A stretch of 64,000 bases of DNA from Propionibacteriales bacterium (GTDB lineage: Bacteria > Actinomycetota > Actinomycetes > Propionibacteriales > Nocardioidaceae). The DNA lies in assembly GCA_025929075.1 (NCBI GenBank), contig JAICMS010000001.1:1-64000 (forward strand), given 5' to 3'. The position numbers and the translations under genes were made by a program. Within the stretch, counting starts at the first letter, position 1; each line of letters starts with the position of its first letter. Shown here piece after piece: positions 28,010 through 38,764 of this stretch. The notes under the pieces are model-generated. The model made no database searches. It was not told where the DNA came from and worked only from the letters and a program-made list of their open reading frames with translations.

Positions 28010-29389
28010 TCAGGGCGTGAGTGCCGAGCGGACCGCGTCGGGCAGCCGACTCGCCACATCCGCAGCCGAGATGGCGCCGCCGGCCGACGCCACCATGGCC
28101 GCCGCACCGTGCAACCAGGCGCCGACCGACGCGGCATCGAACGGCTCGAGCCCGGCAGCCAGCAGCGCCCCCACCACGCCCGACAACACGTCCCCCGCGC
28201 CGGCCGTGGCCAGCCACGGGATGCCGGTGGTGTTGACGCGAGCCCGGCCGTCCGGGGCGGCGACCACGGAGCGGTTGCCCTTGAGCAGCACCACCGCACC
28301 CCATCGCTCGGCGGCCCGCCGGGCGTGCTCGTAGGTGCGCTCTTCCACCTCCGCCCGGTCGACCCGCAACATCCGGGCGAGCTCGCCGGCGTGCGGGGTG
28401 AGCACCACGTCGGGCCGGCAGCGATCCGGCAGCTGCCCCAGCCCGTCGGCGTCCACGACGGTGGGCAGCCCGACGGCCAGCACGCTGTGCACCGCCTCGC
28501 TCGCCTCTGCGCCGAGCCCGGAGCCGACCACCCACGCCTGCACCCTGCCCTCCCCGATGACCACCTCTGGATACCGCTGGCGCACCAGGTCGGCGCTGGC
28601 GCCGGCATAGCGCACCATGCCCGCCAACCCCGTCCGCAGGGCTCCGCCGACCACCAGCACGCCGGCCCCGGTGTAGCCCCGGGAACCCGCGCGGATGCCT
28701 ACCACGCCGCGGCTGTACTTCTGCGCATCCGGTCCGGGCCGCGGCAGCAGTCGCCGTACGTCGGCGGCCTGCAGCGCCTCGAGCACCGGCCGGTCGAGCC
28801 ACGGCCCGAGCCCGATGTCGACCAGCTCAACCGACCCTGCCGCAGCAGCAGCCGGGTCGAGCAGCAGCGCCGGCTTGAGCGTTCCGAAGGTCACCGTCAG
28901 GTCGGCAGCGAAGTGCGGGCCTGACAGCTCGCCGGTGTCGATACCGACACCGCTCGGTACGTCGACGGCCACGACGGGAGCCGTCAGCGCGGCCGCCAGC
29001 TCCGCCGCCCGACCTGACAGCCCCGGCCGGCCCCCGATGCCGACGACGGCGTCGAGCACGAGGTCGGCGCCGCGAGGCCGCTCGACAACCCGGCCGCCCG
29101 CTCGCCGGACGGCCGCCATTCCGGCTTCGTGCACTCGGTCGGCCACGGCGATGACGTCGACCGCAGCTCCTCGTCGAGCCAGTTGTGCGGCCGCGAAGAG
29201 GCCGTCGCCGCCGTTGTCGCCGCCGCCGGCCACCACCAGCACCCGACTGCCGTAGACGCGCCCGAGGTAGTCGGCGCAGGCGGCTGCGAGCCCGGCCGCC
29301 GCCCGCTGCATCAGCGCGCCCGGCGGCAGCTGCGCCATCAGCGCCCGCTCGGCGGCCCGCACCTGCTCGACCGAATGGGCTGTCCGCAT
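28010..29389 (-). CDS. nnr: Bifunctional NAD(P)HX epimerase/dehydratase
   Basis: Repairs hydrated NADH and NADPH. The 459-residue protein fuses an N-terminal epimerase domain (YjeF_N, about 1-210; GGGDNGGDGLFAAAQLARRG) to a C-terminal ADP-dependent dehydratase of the ribokinase fold (about 220-459; TPHAGEL and ATAGAGDVLSGVVGALLAAG). The next genes on either side, acpS (6 nt) and alr (15 nt), are in the same orientation. Confidence 0.95.
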   Translation of the reverse strand: MRTAHSVEQVRAAERALMAQLPPGALMQRAAAGLAAACADYLGRVYGSRVLVVAGGGDNGGDGLFAAAQLARRGAAVDVIAVADRVHEAGMAAVRRAGGRVVERPRGADLVLDAVVGIGGRPGLSGRAAELAAALTAPVVAVDVPSGVGIDTGELSGPHFAADLTVTFGTLKPALLLDPAAAAAGSVELVDIGLGPWLDRPVLEALQAADVRRLLPRPGPDAQKYSRGVVGIRAGSRGYTGAGVLVVGGALRTGLAGMVRYAGASADLVRQRYPEVVIGEGRVQAWVVGSGLGAEASEAVHSVLAVGLPTVVDADGLGQLPDRCRPDVVLTPHAGELARMLRVDRAEVEERTYEHARRAAERWGAVVLLKGNRSVVAAPDGRARVNTTGIPWLATAGAGDVLSGVVGALLAAGLEPFDAASVGAWLHGAAAMVASAGGAISAADVASRLPDAVRSALTP

Positions 29390-29395
29390 CGCCGC

Positions 29396-29746
29396 TCAAC
29401 CCTCCAGCAGGACGACCGCCGACGCGATGCCGGCGTCATGAGACAGCGACACATGGACCGTCCGAGCTCCGAGCTCGCCGGCCCGGGTCGCCACCGAGCC
29501 GCTGATCGCCAACGTCGGTCGGCCGCTGGGGTCACGGCGCACCTCAGCGTCCAGCCAATGCAGCCCCGCCGGGGCGCCGAGCGCCTTGGCCAACGCCTCT
29601 TTCGCGGCGAAGCGGGCCGCCAGCGAGGCGAGGGGCAGATCTCGTTCGACGGCAGTGAAGAGGCGGGAACGCAGCGACGGCGTGCGCTCGAGCGTGGCGC
29701 CGAACCTTTCGACGTCCACGACGTCGATACCGACTCCCACGATCAC
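29396..29746 (-). CDS. acpS: Holo-[acyl-carrier-protein] synthase
   Basis: A 116-residue phosphopantetheinyl transferase that activates acyl carrier protein for fatty acid synthesis. [13 protein letters not shown]-like sequence ([13 protein letters not shown]) and [15 protein letters not shown] carry the magnesium and CoA binding residues; [13 protein letters not shown] ends the domain. It follows glmS by 9 nt. Confidence 0.96.
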   Translation of the reverse strand: MIVGVGIDVVDVERFGATLERTPSLRSRLFTAVERDLPLASLAARFAAKEALAKALGAPAGLHWLDAEVRRDPSGRPTLAISGSVATRAGELGARTVHVSLSHDAGIASAVVLLEG

Positions 29747-29755
29747 CGGTCGGCC

Positions 29756-31600
29756 CTACTCGACGGTGACCGACTTGGCGAGGTTGCGCGGCTGGTCGAC
29801 CTCGTGGCCACGGACCCGCGCCATCTCGCATGCGAACACCTGCATCGGAACCGTCGCGACCAGTGGCTGCAGCAGTGTCGGCACCGGCGGCAGCTCGATC
29901 AGGGTGTCGGCGCACTCACGTGCTTGGTCGTCCCCTGTCTCAGCGAGCACCACCGTCCGGGCACCCCGGGCGCGGATCTCGGCGATGTTGTTGGCCATCT
30001 TGTCGTGCAGCGGACCACGGCCGCGCGAGGGCATCACCACGAACACCGGCGTGCCCGGCTCGATCAGCGCGATCGGCCCGTGCTTGAGCTCTCCGGCGGC
30101 GAAGCCCTCGGCGTGCATGTAGGCAAGCTCCTTGAGCTTCAGCGCTCCCTCGAGGGCCACCGGGTAGCCGACATGGCGGCCGAGGAACAGCACCGAGCTG
30201 ACGTCCCGCAGGTCGCGGGCCAGCTCGCGGACCGGCTCGACGGTGTCGAGGACGGTGTCGATCGCGGCGGGCATCGATTCGAGCTCATGCACGACCTGGC
30301 TGATCTCGTCGCCGTACTTGGTGCCGCGCACCTGAGCGAGATAGAGGCCGATCAGGTGGCAGGCGACGATCTGGGTCAGGAACGCCTTGGTGGACGCGAC
30401 CGCGATCTCGGGACCGGCGCGGGTGTAGAGGACGGCGTCGGACTCGCGCGGGATCGTCGATCCGTTGGTGTTGGAGATGGCGAGCACCTTCGCCCGCTGC
30501 TCCCGGGCGTGCCGGACGGCCATCAGCGTGTCCATCGTCTCGCCGCTCTGGCTGATCGCGACGACCATGGTGTCGCGGTCGATGATCGGGTCGCGGTAGC
30601 GGAACTCCGACGCCAGCTCGACCTCGCACGGGATCCGGGTCCAGTGCTCGATCGTGTACTTCGCGATCAGCCCGGCGTGGAAGGCCGTGCCGCAGGCCAC
30701 CACGATGATCTTGTCGATGCCACGCAGCTCGTCGTCGGAGAGGCGGAGCTCGTCGAGCCGGAGCCGGCCCTCTGGGGTGAACCGGCCGAGCAAGGTGTCG
30801 GCGACGGCGGTCGGCTGCTCGGCGATCTCCTTGAGCATGAAGTAGTCGTAGCCAGCCTTCTCGGCGGCCTCGACATCCCAGTCGACGGTGAACCGGCGAC
30901 CGGTCGCGGGGTTGCCGACGAAGTCAGTGATGTCGACAGTCGTTGCAGTGATCGAGACGACCTGATCCTCGCCGAGCTCAAGCGCGTCGGTGGTCTTGTC
31001 GATGAAGGCGGCGACATCGGAGGCGACGAAGTTCTCACCGTCGCCCACGCCGACAACAAGCGGCGAGCTGCGACGGGCGGCGACGACGCGGTCGGGTTCG
31101 TCGCACGACACTGCGACGAGCGTGAACGCACCGACGAGCCGACGACACACGCGCTGCATGGCCGTGGTGAGATCAGCACCCTTCATGACCTCCGCCTCGA
31201 GCAGGTGCGCGACCACCTCGGTGTCGGTGTCGGACAGCAGCTCGTGTCCGTCGGCCTCCAACCGGCGAGCGAGTCCGTCGAAGTTCTCGATGATCCCGTT
31301 GTGCACCACGGCGACCCGGCCGGCAGGTCCGAGGTGAGGGTGGGAGTTCGTGTCCGTTGGCGCTCCATGCGTCGCCCAGCGGGTGTGTCCGATGCCGGTG
31401 CTGGCCTCTGGCGGCGTCTCGTCGGCAAGCGCCTTCTCGAGTGCGGCGAGCTTGCCGGCCCGCTTGCAGGTGAAGAGCCCAGCGCTGGTCGACAGCGCCA
31501 CTCCGGCGGAGTCGTAGCCGCGGTACTCCAGCCGGCGCAGGCCGTCGAGCACCACATCGAGGGCGGGCCCAGACCCGGCATACCCGACGATGCCGCACAC
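29756..31600 (-). CDS. glmS: Glutamine--fructose-6-phosphate aminotransferase
   Basis: Makes glucosamine-6-phosphate, the entry to UDP-GlcNAc and, in actinobacteria, mycothiol. The 614-residue protein has an N-terminal amidotransferase domain whose nucleophile is Cys2 (CGIVGY), with [11 protein letters not shown] and HTRWATHG, and two SIS domains (SQSGETMDT). I set the start at GTG 31600 because Cys must follow the removed Met; the longer frame extends into the coaA promoter region. It heads the long run to tsaD. glmM is 6 kb away. Confidence 0.96.
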   Translation of the reverse strand: MCGIVGYAGSGPALDVVLDGLRRLEYRGYDSAGVALSTSAGLFTCKRAGKLAALEKALADETPPEASTGIGHTRWATHGAPTDTNSHPHLGPAGRVAVVHNGIIENFDGLARRLEADGHELLSDTDTEVVAHLLEAEVMKGADLTTAMQRVCRRLVGAFTLVAVSCDEPDRVVAARRSSPLVVGVGDGENFVASDVAAFIDKTTDALELGEDQVVSITATTVDITDFVGNPATGRRFTVDWDVEAAEKAGYDYFMLKEIAEQPTAVADTLLGRFTPEGRLRLDELRLSDDELRGIDKIIVVACGTAFHAGLIAKYTIEHWTRIPCEVELASEFRYRDPIIDRDTMVVAISQSGETMDTLMAVRHAREQRAKVLAISNTNGSTIPRESDAVLYTRAGPEIAVASTKAFLTQIVACHLIGLYLAQVRGTKYGDEISQVVHELESMPAAIDTVLDTVEPVRELARDLRDVSSVLFLGRHVGYPVALEGALKLKELAYMHAEGFAAGELKHGPIALIEPGTPVFVVMPSRGRGPLHDKMANNIAEIRARGARTVVLAETGDDQARECADTLIELPPVPTLLQPLVATVPMQVFACEMARVRGHEVDQPRNLAKSVTVE

Positions 31601-31656
31601 GCCGGTCAGCCTACCGACGGCCACCTGCCCGGGCCGGGAGGCCGGAGCACGGCACA

Positions 31657-32613
31657 ATGACGGCAATGTCGAACGACGAGTCCTCGCCGTACGTCGAGCT
31701 GGCCCGGGACGACTGGGCCGCGCTGGCGGCGTCGATGCCGCTCCCGCTGTCGGGCCAGGAGGTCGAGCGCCTGCGCGGGCTCGGCGAGGAGCTCGACCTC
31801 GACGAGGTGGCGGCCGTCTACCTGCCGCTGTCGCGGTTGCTCAGCCTCTACGTCCGACACGTCGGCGCCCTGCATCGCGCCACCGAGGACTTCCTCGGCG
31901 CACGGCAGCCGGAGCGCACTCCGTTCGTGATCGGCGTCGCCGGCTCCGTGGCCGTCGGCAAGTCGACGACATCCCGACTCCTCAAGGAGTTGCTCGCGCA
32001 CTGGCCGGAGCACCCCAACGTCGCGCTCGTGCCGACCGACGGCTTCCTCTATCCCAATGCGGAGCTCGAACGCCGCGGCCTGCTCAACCGCAAGGGGTTC
32101 CCCGAGTCCTACGACCGCAAGGCGCTGCTGCGGTTCGTCATCGACATCAAGTCGGGCCGCGAGGTCGTCAGCGCTCCGGTCTACTCCCATCTGCACTACG
32201 ACGTGGTGCCCGACGAGCGGCTCGTCGTCGAGCATCCCGACATCATCCTCGTCGAAGGGCTCAACGTGCTGCAGCCGCCGCGGGTGGCGGCCGACGGCAC
32301 GGTCGGACTCGCGGTGCACGACTTCTTCGACTTCACCGTGTACGTCGACGCGTCGACCGCCGACGTCCGCAACTGGTACGTCCAGCGGTTCCAACGACTG
32401 CGGGAGACGGCCTTCCGCGACCCCGCGTCGTACTTCCGCCGCTACGCAGAACTCTCCGAGACCGAGGCCGTCAAGCAGGCGGAGAGCATCTGGGACGAGA
32501 TCAACGGACCCAACCTCGACGCGAACATCAAGCCCACCCGCAGCCGGGCCACCCTCGTATTGCGCAAGTCCAGCGACCACTCGGTGCGCTGGGTCAGGCT
32601 TCGCAAGCTCTGA
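31657..32613 (+). CDS. coaA: Pantothenate kinase, type I
   Basis: Phosphorylates pantothenate, the first step of coenzyme A synthesis. The 318-residue P-loop kinase has [33 protein letters not shown] and VEGLNVLQ. A second ATG at 31666 is an alternative start; no clear ribosome-binding site is seen. It is divergent from glmS, and its last 20 bp overlap the convergent flavoprotein gene. Confidence 0.95.
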   Translation: MTAMSNDESSPYVELARDDWAALAASMPLPLSGQEVERLRGLGEELDLDEVAAVYLPLSRLLSLYVRHVGALHRATEDFLGARQPERTPFVIGVAGSVAVGKSTTSRLLKELLAHWPEHPNVALVPTDGFLYPNAELERRGLLNRKGFPESYDRKALLRFVIDIKSGREVVSAPVYSHLHYDVVPDERLVVEHPDIILVEGLNVLQPPRVAADGTVGLAVHDFFDFTVYVDASTADVRNWYVQRFQRLRETAFRDPASYFRRYAELSETEAVKQAESIWDEINGPNLDANIKPTRSRATLVLRKSSDHSVRWVRLRKL

Positions 32614-33814
32614 GCGACACCCGCCCGGGCTCGAGCTCCGCAAGGCTCGCCGCCCCGAGCAGCTGTTGGGTGCGGACGAACTCCTCGCGCAGCAGGTCGA
32701 CGGCGCGTTGCACGCCCTTCTCGCCACCCGCCATCAGCCCGTAGAGGTACGCCCGGCCCACCAGCGCGGCGCGGGCGCCGAGGCCGACCGCGGCGAGGAT
32801 GTCGGCGCCGTTGGTGATGCCGGTGTCGACGTACACCTCGACCCGGTCACCGACCGCGGCAACGACCGAGGGCAACAGCTCCAGCGGCGTCGGCGCCCGG
32901 TCCAGCTGGCGGCCGCCGTGGTTGGACAGCACGATCGCCTCGACGCCACGGTCGGCCATCGCCTCGGCGTCGGCAACGGACTGGATGCCTTTGACGATCA
33001 GCGGTCGCGACCACTTCTCACGCAGCCACTCGACGTCGGGGAGCGTCATGGTCGGGTCGAAGAGCTTGTTGACCAGTTCGGCGACCGTGCCGCCGCTCGA
33101 CCGGAGCGAGGCGAACTCCAGCGGCTCCGTTGTGAGGAGGTTGAACCACCACCCGAGGTGGGTCGCCATGTCGGCGAGCGTGCGGAGTCGAAGCGTCGGC
33201 GGGATCGTCAGGCCATTGTGCACGTCCCGCAGTCGAGCGCCCGCCACGGCGGTGTCGACGGTCAGCATCAGCGCCTGGAAGCCCGCCGCCTCCGCCCTGC
33301 GGATGAGCTGCTCGGAGGCGTCGCGGTCGCGCCACACATAGAGCTGGAACCACAACGTCGCATCGGGGGCTGCGGCGGCCAGGTCCTCGACCGAGGTCGT
33401 CCCCATCGTCGACAGCGCATACGGGATGCCGGCACGTGCCGCGACCCGAGCCACTGCCGACTCCCCCTCATGGTTCATCATCCGGGTGAAGCCGGTCGGC
33501 GCCAGGACGAGCGGCAGGCTGGCCCGCTGGCCGAGGATGGTCGCCGACGTGTCGACGTTCCCGACATCGCGCAGCACCCGCGGGTCGAACTGGACCCGGC
33601 GGAAGGCGGCCCGTGCGCGGGCCAGGCTGACCTCCTGCTCAGCGGCTCCGTCGACGTAGTCGAAGACAGACCGCGGCGTACGGCGACGGGCGATCCGCCT
33701 CAGGTCTGCGATGTCGCTGACCCTGGCCAGCCGCCGCTCCACCGGATCGAGGTGGAACTCACCGAAGCCCAGCAGCGGCTCCACATCGGACCAGCGCGGA
33801 ATCCGTCGACGCAT
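32594..33814 (-). CDS. FMN-dependent alpha-hydroxy acid oxidoreductase (LldD family)
   Basis: A 406-residue TIM-barrel flavoprotein. [14 protein letters not shown] near the N-terminus, [21 protein letters not shown] and the catalytic-histidine motif [13 protein letters not shown], followed by [11 protein letters not shown] and [12 protein letters not shown], are family hallmarks. It oxidises a 2-hydroxy acid such as lactate or mandelate, but the exact substrate cannot be read. It is convergent with coaA, overlapping it by 20 bp, and divergent from the GNAT gene. Confidence 0.9.
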   Translation of the reverse strand: MRRRIPRWSDVEPLLGFGEFHLDPVERRLARVSDIADLRRIARRRTPRSVFDYVDGAAEQEVSLARARAAFRRVQFDPRVLRDVGNVDTSATILGQRASLPLVLAPTGFTRMMNHEGESAVARVAARAGIPYALSTMGTTSVEDLAAAAPDATLWFQLYVWRDRDASEQLIRRAEAAGFQALMLTVDTAVAGARLRDVHNGLTIPPTLRLRTLADMATHLGWWFNLLTTEPLEFASLRSSGGTVAELVNKLFDPTMTLPDVEWLREKWSRPLIVKGIQSVADAEAMADRGVEAIVLSNHGGRQLDRAPTPLELLPSVVAAVGDRVEVYVDTGITNGADILAAVGLGARAALVGRAYLYGLMAGGEKGVQRAVDLLREEFVRTQQLLGAASLAELEPGRVSLRACEA

Positions 33815-33891
33815 ATCGCCATCCTGGCGCGCCGCTGCACCGCCACGAAAACCGGTGGCTGCTGGGGGCCGGCATCCGTAGCCTCGACCGA

Positions 33892-34896
33892 ATGGACATC
33901 AGACCCGTCGACGTGTTCGACGACGAGGCGTTCGGCCGCTGCTATGCCATCTGGCGGGCGGCGGAGACATATGGGCGCCCGGATGCACCGGTGCTCGCCG
34001 AGGGCGAGCATGCGGTGCTCTTCCGCCGGGGTGACAGCGGAGAGCGATGGTTCCTCTTCGCCGCCTACGAGGGTGACGAGGTCGTCGGTGTGGCCCATGT
34101 CGTCGAGCCGCTGCTCGACAACACGTCGATGGTGTTCAACGGCGTCTACGTCGCCCCCGAGCAGCGCGGCCGAGGCATCGGCTCCGCACTCGTGGAGTTC
34201 CTCGTCGAACGGGCCCGCCAGTCCGGGCGACCGGTCATGCTTACTGAGGCCGTCTATCCGTTCCAGCAGAGGGACGACCATCCCTACCGGCAGTTCGCCG
34301 AGAAGCGGGGCTTCGTCCTCGGAAGCACCGAGGTCCACCGCAGACTCGATTTACCGGTTCCCGAGGCAGCCTTGCAGGGCTGGATCGACGAGGCGGCTGC
34401 CCATCATGCTGACTACACGATCGAGACGTTCGTCGGGGATCTGCCCGAGCGCGTCGTCGCCGGCTACTGCAGCGTCACCAATCTGCTCTCGGTCGACGCA
34501 CCCACCGGCGACATCGAGTTTGAGCCGGAGGGGATGACTCCGGAAGTCTGGCGAGAGCGCGAGGCGGCGATCAAGGCGGCCCGCCGGACGACGTACCACA
34601 CGCTCGCTCTCACTGCGGCCGGCGAGGTCGTCGCCGCGACAACGATCGGCGTGCCCGAGCTCGACCCCGGCAACCTCTTCCAATGGGCGACGCTGGTTGT
34701 CCGGGAGCACCGCGGGCACCGACTGGGACTCGCGATCAAGGCGCACAACCTTCGCGCCGTGCAACGCGACCACCCGGACCGGAAGGCCGTTTACACCGGC
34801 AACTCCGAGGTCAACGCACCGATGGTCTCGATCAACGAGCGCATCGGCTTCCGGCCGATCGAGCTGATCGGGATGTTTCAGCGCAAGCTGGCCTGA
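33892..34896 (+). CDS. Tandem GNAT acetyltransferase
   Basis: A 334-residue protein with two GNAT folds. The first (about 1-160) has the full acetyl-CoA loop VAPEQRGRGIGSALV. The second (about 170-334) has a weaker one, VVREHRGHRLGLAIKAHNL, followed by YTGNSEVNAPMVSINERIGFR. The layout resembles mycothiol synthase and related double-GNAT proteins, but the neighbourhood gives no clue to substrate, and MshD-specific assignment is not supported. Confidence 0.85.
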   Translation: MDIRPVDVFDDEAFGRCYAIWRAAETYGRPDAPVLAEGEHAVLFRRGDSGERWFLFAAYEGDEVVGVAHVVEPLLDNTSMVFNGVYVAPEQRGRGIGSALVEFLVERARQSGRPVMLTEAVYPFQQRDDHPYRQFAEKRGFVLGSTEVHRRLDLPVPEAALQGWIDEAAAHHADYTIETFVGDLPERVVAGYCSVTNLLSVDAPTGDIEFEPEGMTPEVWREREAAIKAARRTTYHTLALTAAGEVVAATTIGVPELDPGNLFQWATLVVREHRGHRLGLAIKAHNLRAVQRDHPDRKAVYTGNSEVNAPMVSINERIGFRPIELIGMFQRKLA

Positions 34897-34910
34897 CGCG
34901 GGACGCTACC

Positions 34911-35537
34911 TCACTCGAGCCCGTGCCGCTCCGCCCACAGGGCGGCCTGAGTGCGGTCAGCGACACCGATTCGTTGAAAGATCGACGTCAGATGCGCCTT
35001 CACGGTGCGCTCACTGATGCCGAGCCGGCGGCCGATCTGCTTGTTGGCAAGGCCCTTGCGAACCAGCAACAGCACTTGCGCCTCCCGCGGGCTCAGGTCG
35101 GCCCGACCCGCGGCTCGGCCACCTGCCCTCGCCATCAGCAGTTGGCGGGCTGCCCGCGGATGCAGTGGCGACTCTCCCCGTGCGGCTGCCCGCACGCCGT
35201 CGAGCAGCTCGGCAGGCTCAGCGTCCTTCAGCAGATAGCCGACGGCACCGGCGTCCAGCGCCGCGACGATCCGCTCGGAATCGGAGAAGGAGGTCAGGAC
35301 GACGACCTGCGTCGAACTCCCTGAGTCGACGATGCGCTTGGTTGCGGCTACTCCGTCGATGCCCGGCATCTGCAGATCCATCAGGACGACATCGGGCGCT
35401 GTCTCCGAAACGACCTGAACGGCTGCCTCCCCGTCCGCGGCGGTCCCGACAACTTCGATGCCGTCAGCTCCGCCCAGCAGCCGCTCCAACCCCTGTCGCA
35501 CCACGGCATGGTCGTCGACCAGCACAACGGAGATCAT
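34911..35537 (-). CDS. Two-component response regulator, NarL/LuxR family
   Basis: A 208-residue regulator with a receiver domain (acidic DDH at 8-10, phospho-acceptor Asp54 in VLMDLQMPG, Lys in YLLKDAEPAEL) and a C-terminal LuxR helix-turn-helix (LSPREAQVLLLVRKGLANKQIG, ERTVKAHLTSIFQRIG). Its ATG overlaps the kinase stop by 4 nt, so they are a pair. Target genes are unknown; the adjacent small secreted protein is a candidate. Confidence 0.95.
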   Translation of the reverse strand: MISVVLVDDHAVVRQGLERLLGGADGIEVVGTAADGEAAVQVVSETAPDVVLMDLQMPGIDGVAATKRIVDSGSSTQVVVLTSFSDSERIVAALDAGAVGYLLKDAEPAELLDGVRAAARGESPLHPRAARQLLMARAGGRAAGRADLSPREAQVLLLVRKGLANKQIGRRLGISERTVKAHLTSIFQRIGVADRTQAALWAERHGLE

Positions 35538-36850
35538 CGGCTCCTCACCTTCAGTTGGACCAGCGTGCCGTCCGTCGACGACTCGATCTGGAGCTCACCA
35601 CCTGCCTCACTCACGAGGTCACGCAGGCCTCGCAGACCAAGATGCCCTGCCGGTACCCCTTGGGGGTCGAAACCGGTCCCGTTGTCGCGTACCTCGAGCA
35701 GCACCTTGTCTTCGACCTCGCGAACAGTTAGGTCGAGGCGGGTTGCATGCGCATGCCGCACGGCGTTCCGCACAGCTTCTTGCGCGACCCGCCAGACCAA
35801 CGCCGACACCTCGGGAGTCGGCTCTCTGGAGAGCTCGACGGAGGTTGAGGCGGCGATACCGCGGGCGATCGCGGGAGCAGCCAGGTCGTCGACACCGGCG
35901 GCCAAACCTTCGCTGCGCAGCGTGGGGGGGTAGATCTCCACGAGCAGCGACCGCAGGTCGCGCAGGCTGTTGCGGATGCCCGAGCCGAGCGACTCCAGCT
36001 GTGCCGTGACGGCAGGATCGAGATCACCGGCCGCTTCCTGGGCCGTCGCCGACAGCGCGAACGACGTCCCGGCGAGGTCTTGTACGACGCCATCATGCAG
36101 GTCTCGGGCGATCCGCCGACGCTCGTCGTCGGAGGCGTTCACGGCCGCCAGCAGCAGCCGCTCCCGGTCGCGCGCGGCGGCGTCCAGTCGCCGGGCGAGC
36201 AGCCAGACCAGCAGCCCGGCGAGGATGAGGAAGACCAGCAGCGCACCGACCGTGATCGGCCGGAAGTTGTTGAGAATCTGGGCACTCCGCCGGTTGATGT
36301 CGGCGTAGGAGAAGTACGCCTCGAACAGCAGGGGCTGACCGTCGGGCGCATGGACGCGCGTGTAGACCTCGAGCAGCTGCCCGAAGCGGCGCTCGAACCG
36401 GTTCTCCGGTTTTGACAAGTCGGAGACCTCGGCCTCGATGCCCCCGTGCGCCAGAATCGCCTGCTCGTCCGCGCCCAAGGAGAACCGTTCGCCGATCAGC
36501 TGGGTTTGGTCGGAGTACACGATGCGACCGGACTGGTCCCAGATCTTGATGCGCAGCACGTCGCCGACGATCAGCCGGTGCAGCGCCACCCTGTCGAACT
36601 TGTCCAATGCGGCAGCCTGGCCCTGGGTGATGCCGGGACGGAGGGCCGGCTGGACCACCGACGACGCGAGGATCTGCGTCGTACGGCGGCTGTCGCTCAC
36701 CGCCACCTGGACCGCGGCTCGCTTGCTCAGCCACTGTGAACCGACGACGAGGACCGCGATTGCCAGCACGCCGATCGCGAGGAACTGCACGACGGGATGC
36801 CGCCACGGTCGCCGACGAGCAGCGGATGCAGCCCCTTCCCGGGACCGCAT
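35534..36850 (-). CDS. Two-component sensor histidine kinase, NarL type
   Basis: A 438-residue membrane kinase. Two membrane helices (about 20-40 and 201-220) flank an extracytoplasmic sensor of about 160 residues. The HisKA_3 domain has phospho-acceptor His252 in ARDLHDGVVQDLAG, and the ATPase domain has VRDNGTGFDPQG and GHLGLRGLRDL. The sensor resembles no ligand-binding domain I can name. It is coupled to the response regulator. Confidence 0.93.
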   Translation of the reverse strand: MRSREGAASAARRRPWRHPVVQFLAIGVLAIAVLVVGSQWLSKRAAVQVAVSDSRRTTQILASSVVQPALRPGITQGQAAALDKFDRVALHRLIVGDVLRIKIWDQSGRIVYSDQTQLIGERFSLGADEQAILAHGGIEAEVSDLSKPENRFERRFGQLLEVYTRVHAPDGQPLLFEAYFSYADINRRSAQILNNFRPITVGALLVFLILAGLLVWLLARRLDAAARDRERLLLAAVNASDDERRRIARDLHDGVVQDLAGTSFALSATAQEAAGDLDPAVTAQLESLGSGIRNSLRDLRSLLVEIYPPTLRSEGLAAGVDDLAAPAIARGIAASTSVELSREPTPEVSALVWRVAQEAVRNAVRHAHATRLDLTVREVEDKVLLEVRDNGTGFDPQGVPAGHLGLRGLRDLVSEAGGELQIESSTDGTLVQLKVRSR

Positions 36851-36893
36851 CCGCTGCTCGGCCGGCTGGTCGACGTTCAGTGGCTTCTCCTCT

Positions 36894-37325
36894 TTACAGC
36901 GTCAGGCTGCCGCGACAGGTCTCACCGCTGGCCGGGTTGGTGGCTCGCCAGCCGATGGTGTCCTTGCCGGCGACGTTCACGACCTTGCGCACGACCGAGA
37001 ACGAGCCGCTGGGCGCGCTGGTGGTGGCGGCACCTTTGGCCGACACGTTGCCGTTGTGCAGGATGCGCCAACTCCACTTCTGGCCGGCGACGTTGCTGTC
37101 GACCTCGCCTTCGACTTCGATCCGGCCGTCCCGTGGCCCTGCCTTGAGCTTCCAGTGGGCGGCCTTCGAGCAGGAGCCGGTGCGGGTCACGTCGCCGTCC
37201 TTCGCCTGCACGGGGCCGGCCAGTCCGACAGCCAGGCCGAGCGCCACTGCTCCCGCACCGAGTCGGTAGAAGGTGGTGCAGCGGCCCCGCGCGGGGCTGC
37301 TGGGGGGTGAGGTAGTGCTTGTCAT
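36894..37325 (-). CDS. Small secreted protein of unknown function
   Basis: A 143-residue protein with an N-terminal signal peptide: basic start, hydrophobic stretch GAGAVALGLAVGLAG, and cleavage near VQAKDG. The mature part of about 100 residues is predicted beta-rich and has two cysteines (GSCSKAAHW and GETCRGSL) that could form one disulfide. It is similar in layout to small actinobacterial exported proteins of unknown function. I chose the ATG at 37325, which follows GGAGG by about 5 nt. It lies just upstream of the two-component kinase on the same strand, 43 bp away. Confidence 0.8.
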   Translation of the reverse strand: MTSTTSPPSSPARGRCTTFYRLGAGAVALGLAVGLAGPVQAKDGDVTRTGSCSKAAHWKLKAGPRDGRIEVEGEVDSNVAGQKWSWRILHNGNVSAKGAATTSAPSGSFSVVRKVVNVAGKDTIGWRATNPASGETCRGSLTL

Positions 37326-37401
37326 GGTGTCCTCCATCTCGTCGGGATCAACACCTCGACGATCCGGCCGGACGAGGGCGAGCGACAACTGTCCAGTGGT
37401 A

Positions 37402-38757
37402 CTACGACCGCTGGGGCGTCAGCGCCTCTCTGACCACGGTCGCGAGCCGGCCGGCGACTGCCATCGCCTTCTCCTCGCTCGCGGCCTCGACCATCACCCG
37501 CACCAGCGGTTCGGTGCCCGACGGGCGGAGCAGCACCCGACCGGTGGACCCGAGCTCTGCCTCGGCATCCGCGACAGCCGCCAGCACGCTCGGGTGGGCA
37601 CCGGCCGCGTCCTTGTCCACGTCTGGCACGTTGACCAGAACCTGGGGCAACCGAGTCATCACTCGGGCCAGGGCCCGGATCCCCTCGCCGGTCTCGGCCA
37701 TCCGGGCGGCGACGAGCAACGCGGTCAGCAGCCCGTCGCCGGTTGTGGCATGTTCGCCGTGCACGATGTGACCGGACTGCTCGCCACCGAGCCGATAGCC
37801 GCCGGTGCGCATGGCCTCCAGGACGTACCGGTCGCCCACGTTGGTGGAGATGAGCTCGATGCCGGCCCGACGCAGCGCCAGCGACAGTCCGAGGTTGCTC
37901 ATCGTGGTGGCCACTACCGTGTCGTGCGCCAGGGTGCCGGCGGCCTTCATCGCCATCGCGAGGATCGCCATGATCTCGTCACCGTCGACCACCTCGCCGA
38001 GGTTGTCGACGGCCAGGCACCGGTCGGCGTCGCCGTCGAAGGCGAACCCGACGTCGGCCGCCTCGGCCACCACAGCCGCCTGCAGCGGCCCGAGGTGGGT
38101 CGAGCCGCAGCCCCGGTTGATGTTCAAGCCGTCCGGCGAGGCGTGGATCGCCACGACATCGGCACCGAGCGAGGTGAACGCCTGCGGGGCAGCCCGCGAA
38201 GCCGCGCCGTCTCCGCAGTCGAGCACGACCCGGAGGCCGGAGAGCCGGCGGCCGACGAGACAGGTGAGGTCGCTGACGTAGCGGTCGACGGCGTCGGCCA
38301 CCTCGCTGACCCGTCCCACCGCCTCGGCCGTGGGGCGCTGCCAGTCGACGCCGACCTGCGCTTCGATCTCGTCTTCGAAGGAGTCGTCGAGCTTGAGCCC
38401 GCCGCGGGCAAAGAACTTGATCCCGTTGTCAGGCATGGGATTGTGTGACGCCGACAGCATCACGCCGAAGTCGGCTCCGGTGTCGGCGGTCAACCGGGCA
38501 ACGGCCGGCGTCGGGAGCACCCCCAGTCGACGTACGTCGACCCCCGCCGAGGTCAGGCCGGCGACGACAGCAGCCTCCAGGAAGTCTCCAGAGGCACGCG
38601 GGTCACGTCCGACGACGGCGAACGGCCGGAGTCCGGCCGAGCGGCTCTCCGCGCCGAGCACGCGGGCCGCAGCAACCGAGATGTCGAGCGCGAGCTCCGC
38701 GGTCAACGTGCCGTTGGCGAGGCCCCTGACGCCATCGGTGCCGAAGAGTCGGCTCAC
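37402..38757 (-). CDS. glmM: Phosphoglucosamine mutase
   Basis: Converts glucosamine-6-phosphate to glucosamine-1-phosphate for UDP-GlcNAc. The 451-residue protein has [10 protein letters not shown] at the start, the phosphoserine loop [12 protein letters not shown], the metal loop FDGDADRC and GGEQSGHI. It follows rpsI by 7 nt, the same rplM-rpsI-glmM order as in M. tuberculosis. Confidence 0.97.
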   Translation of the reverse strand: MSRLFGTDGVRGLANGTLTAELALDISVAAARVLGAESRSAGLRPFAVVGRDPRASGDFLEAAVVAGLTSAGVDVRRLGVLPTPAVARLTADTGADFGVMLSASHNPMPDNGIKFFARGGLKLDDSFEDEIEAQVGVDWQRPTAEAVGRVSEVADAVDRYVSDLTCLVGRRLSGLRVVLDCGDGAASRAAPQAFTSLGADVVAIHASPDGLNINRGCGSTHLGPLQAAVVAEAADVGFAFDGDADRCLAVDNLGEVVDGDEIMAILAMAMKAAGTLAHDTVVATTMSNLGLSLALRRAGIELISTNVGDRYVLEAMRTGGYRLGGEQSGHIVHGEHATTGDGLLTALLVAARMAETGEGIRALARVMTRLPQVLVNVPDVDKDAAGAHPSVLAAVADAEAELGSTGRVLLRPSGTEPLVRVMVEAASEEKAMAVAGRLATVVREALTPQRS

Positions 38758-38764
38758 GCGAGAA

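Noticed and set aside
31601-31666. Longer start for glmS at 31666
   Set aside because: Cys must be residue 2 for the amidotransferase; the extension also overlaps the coaA start.
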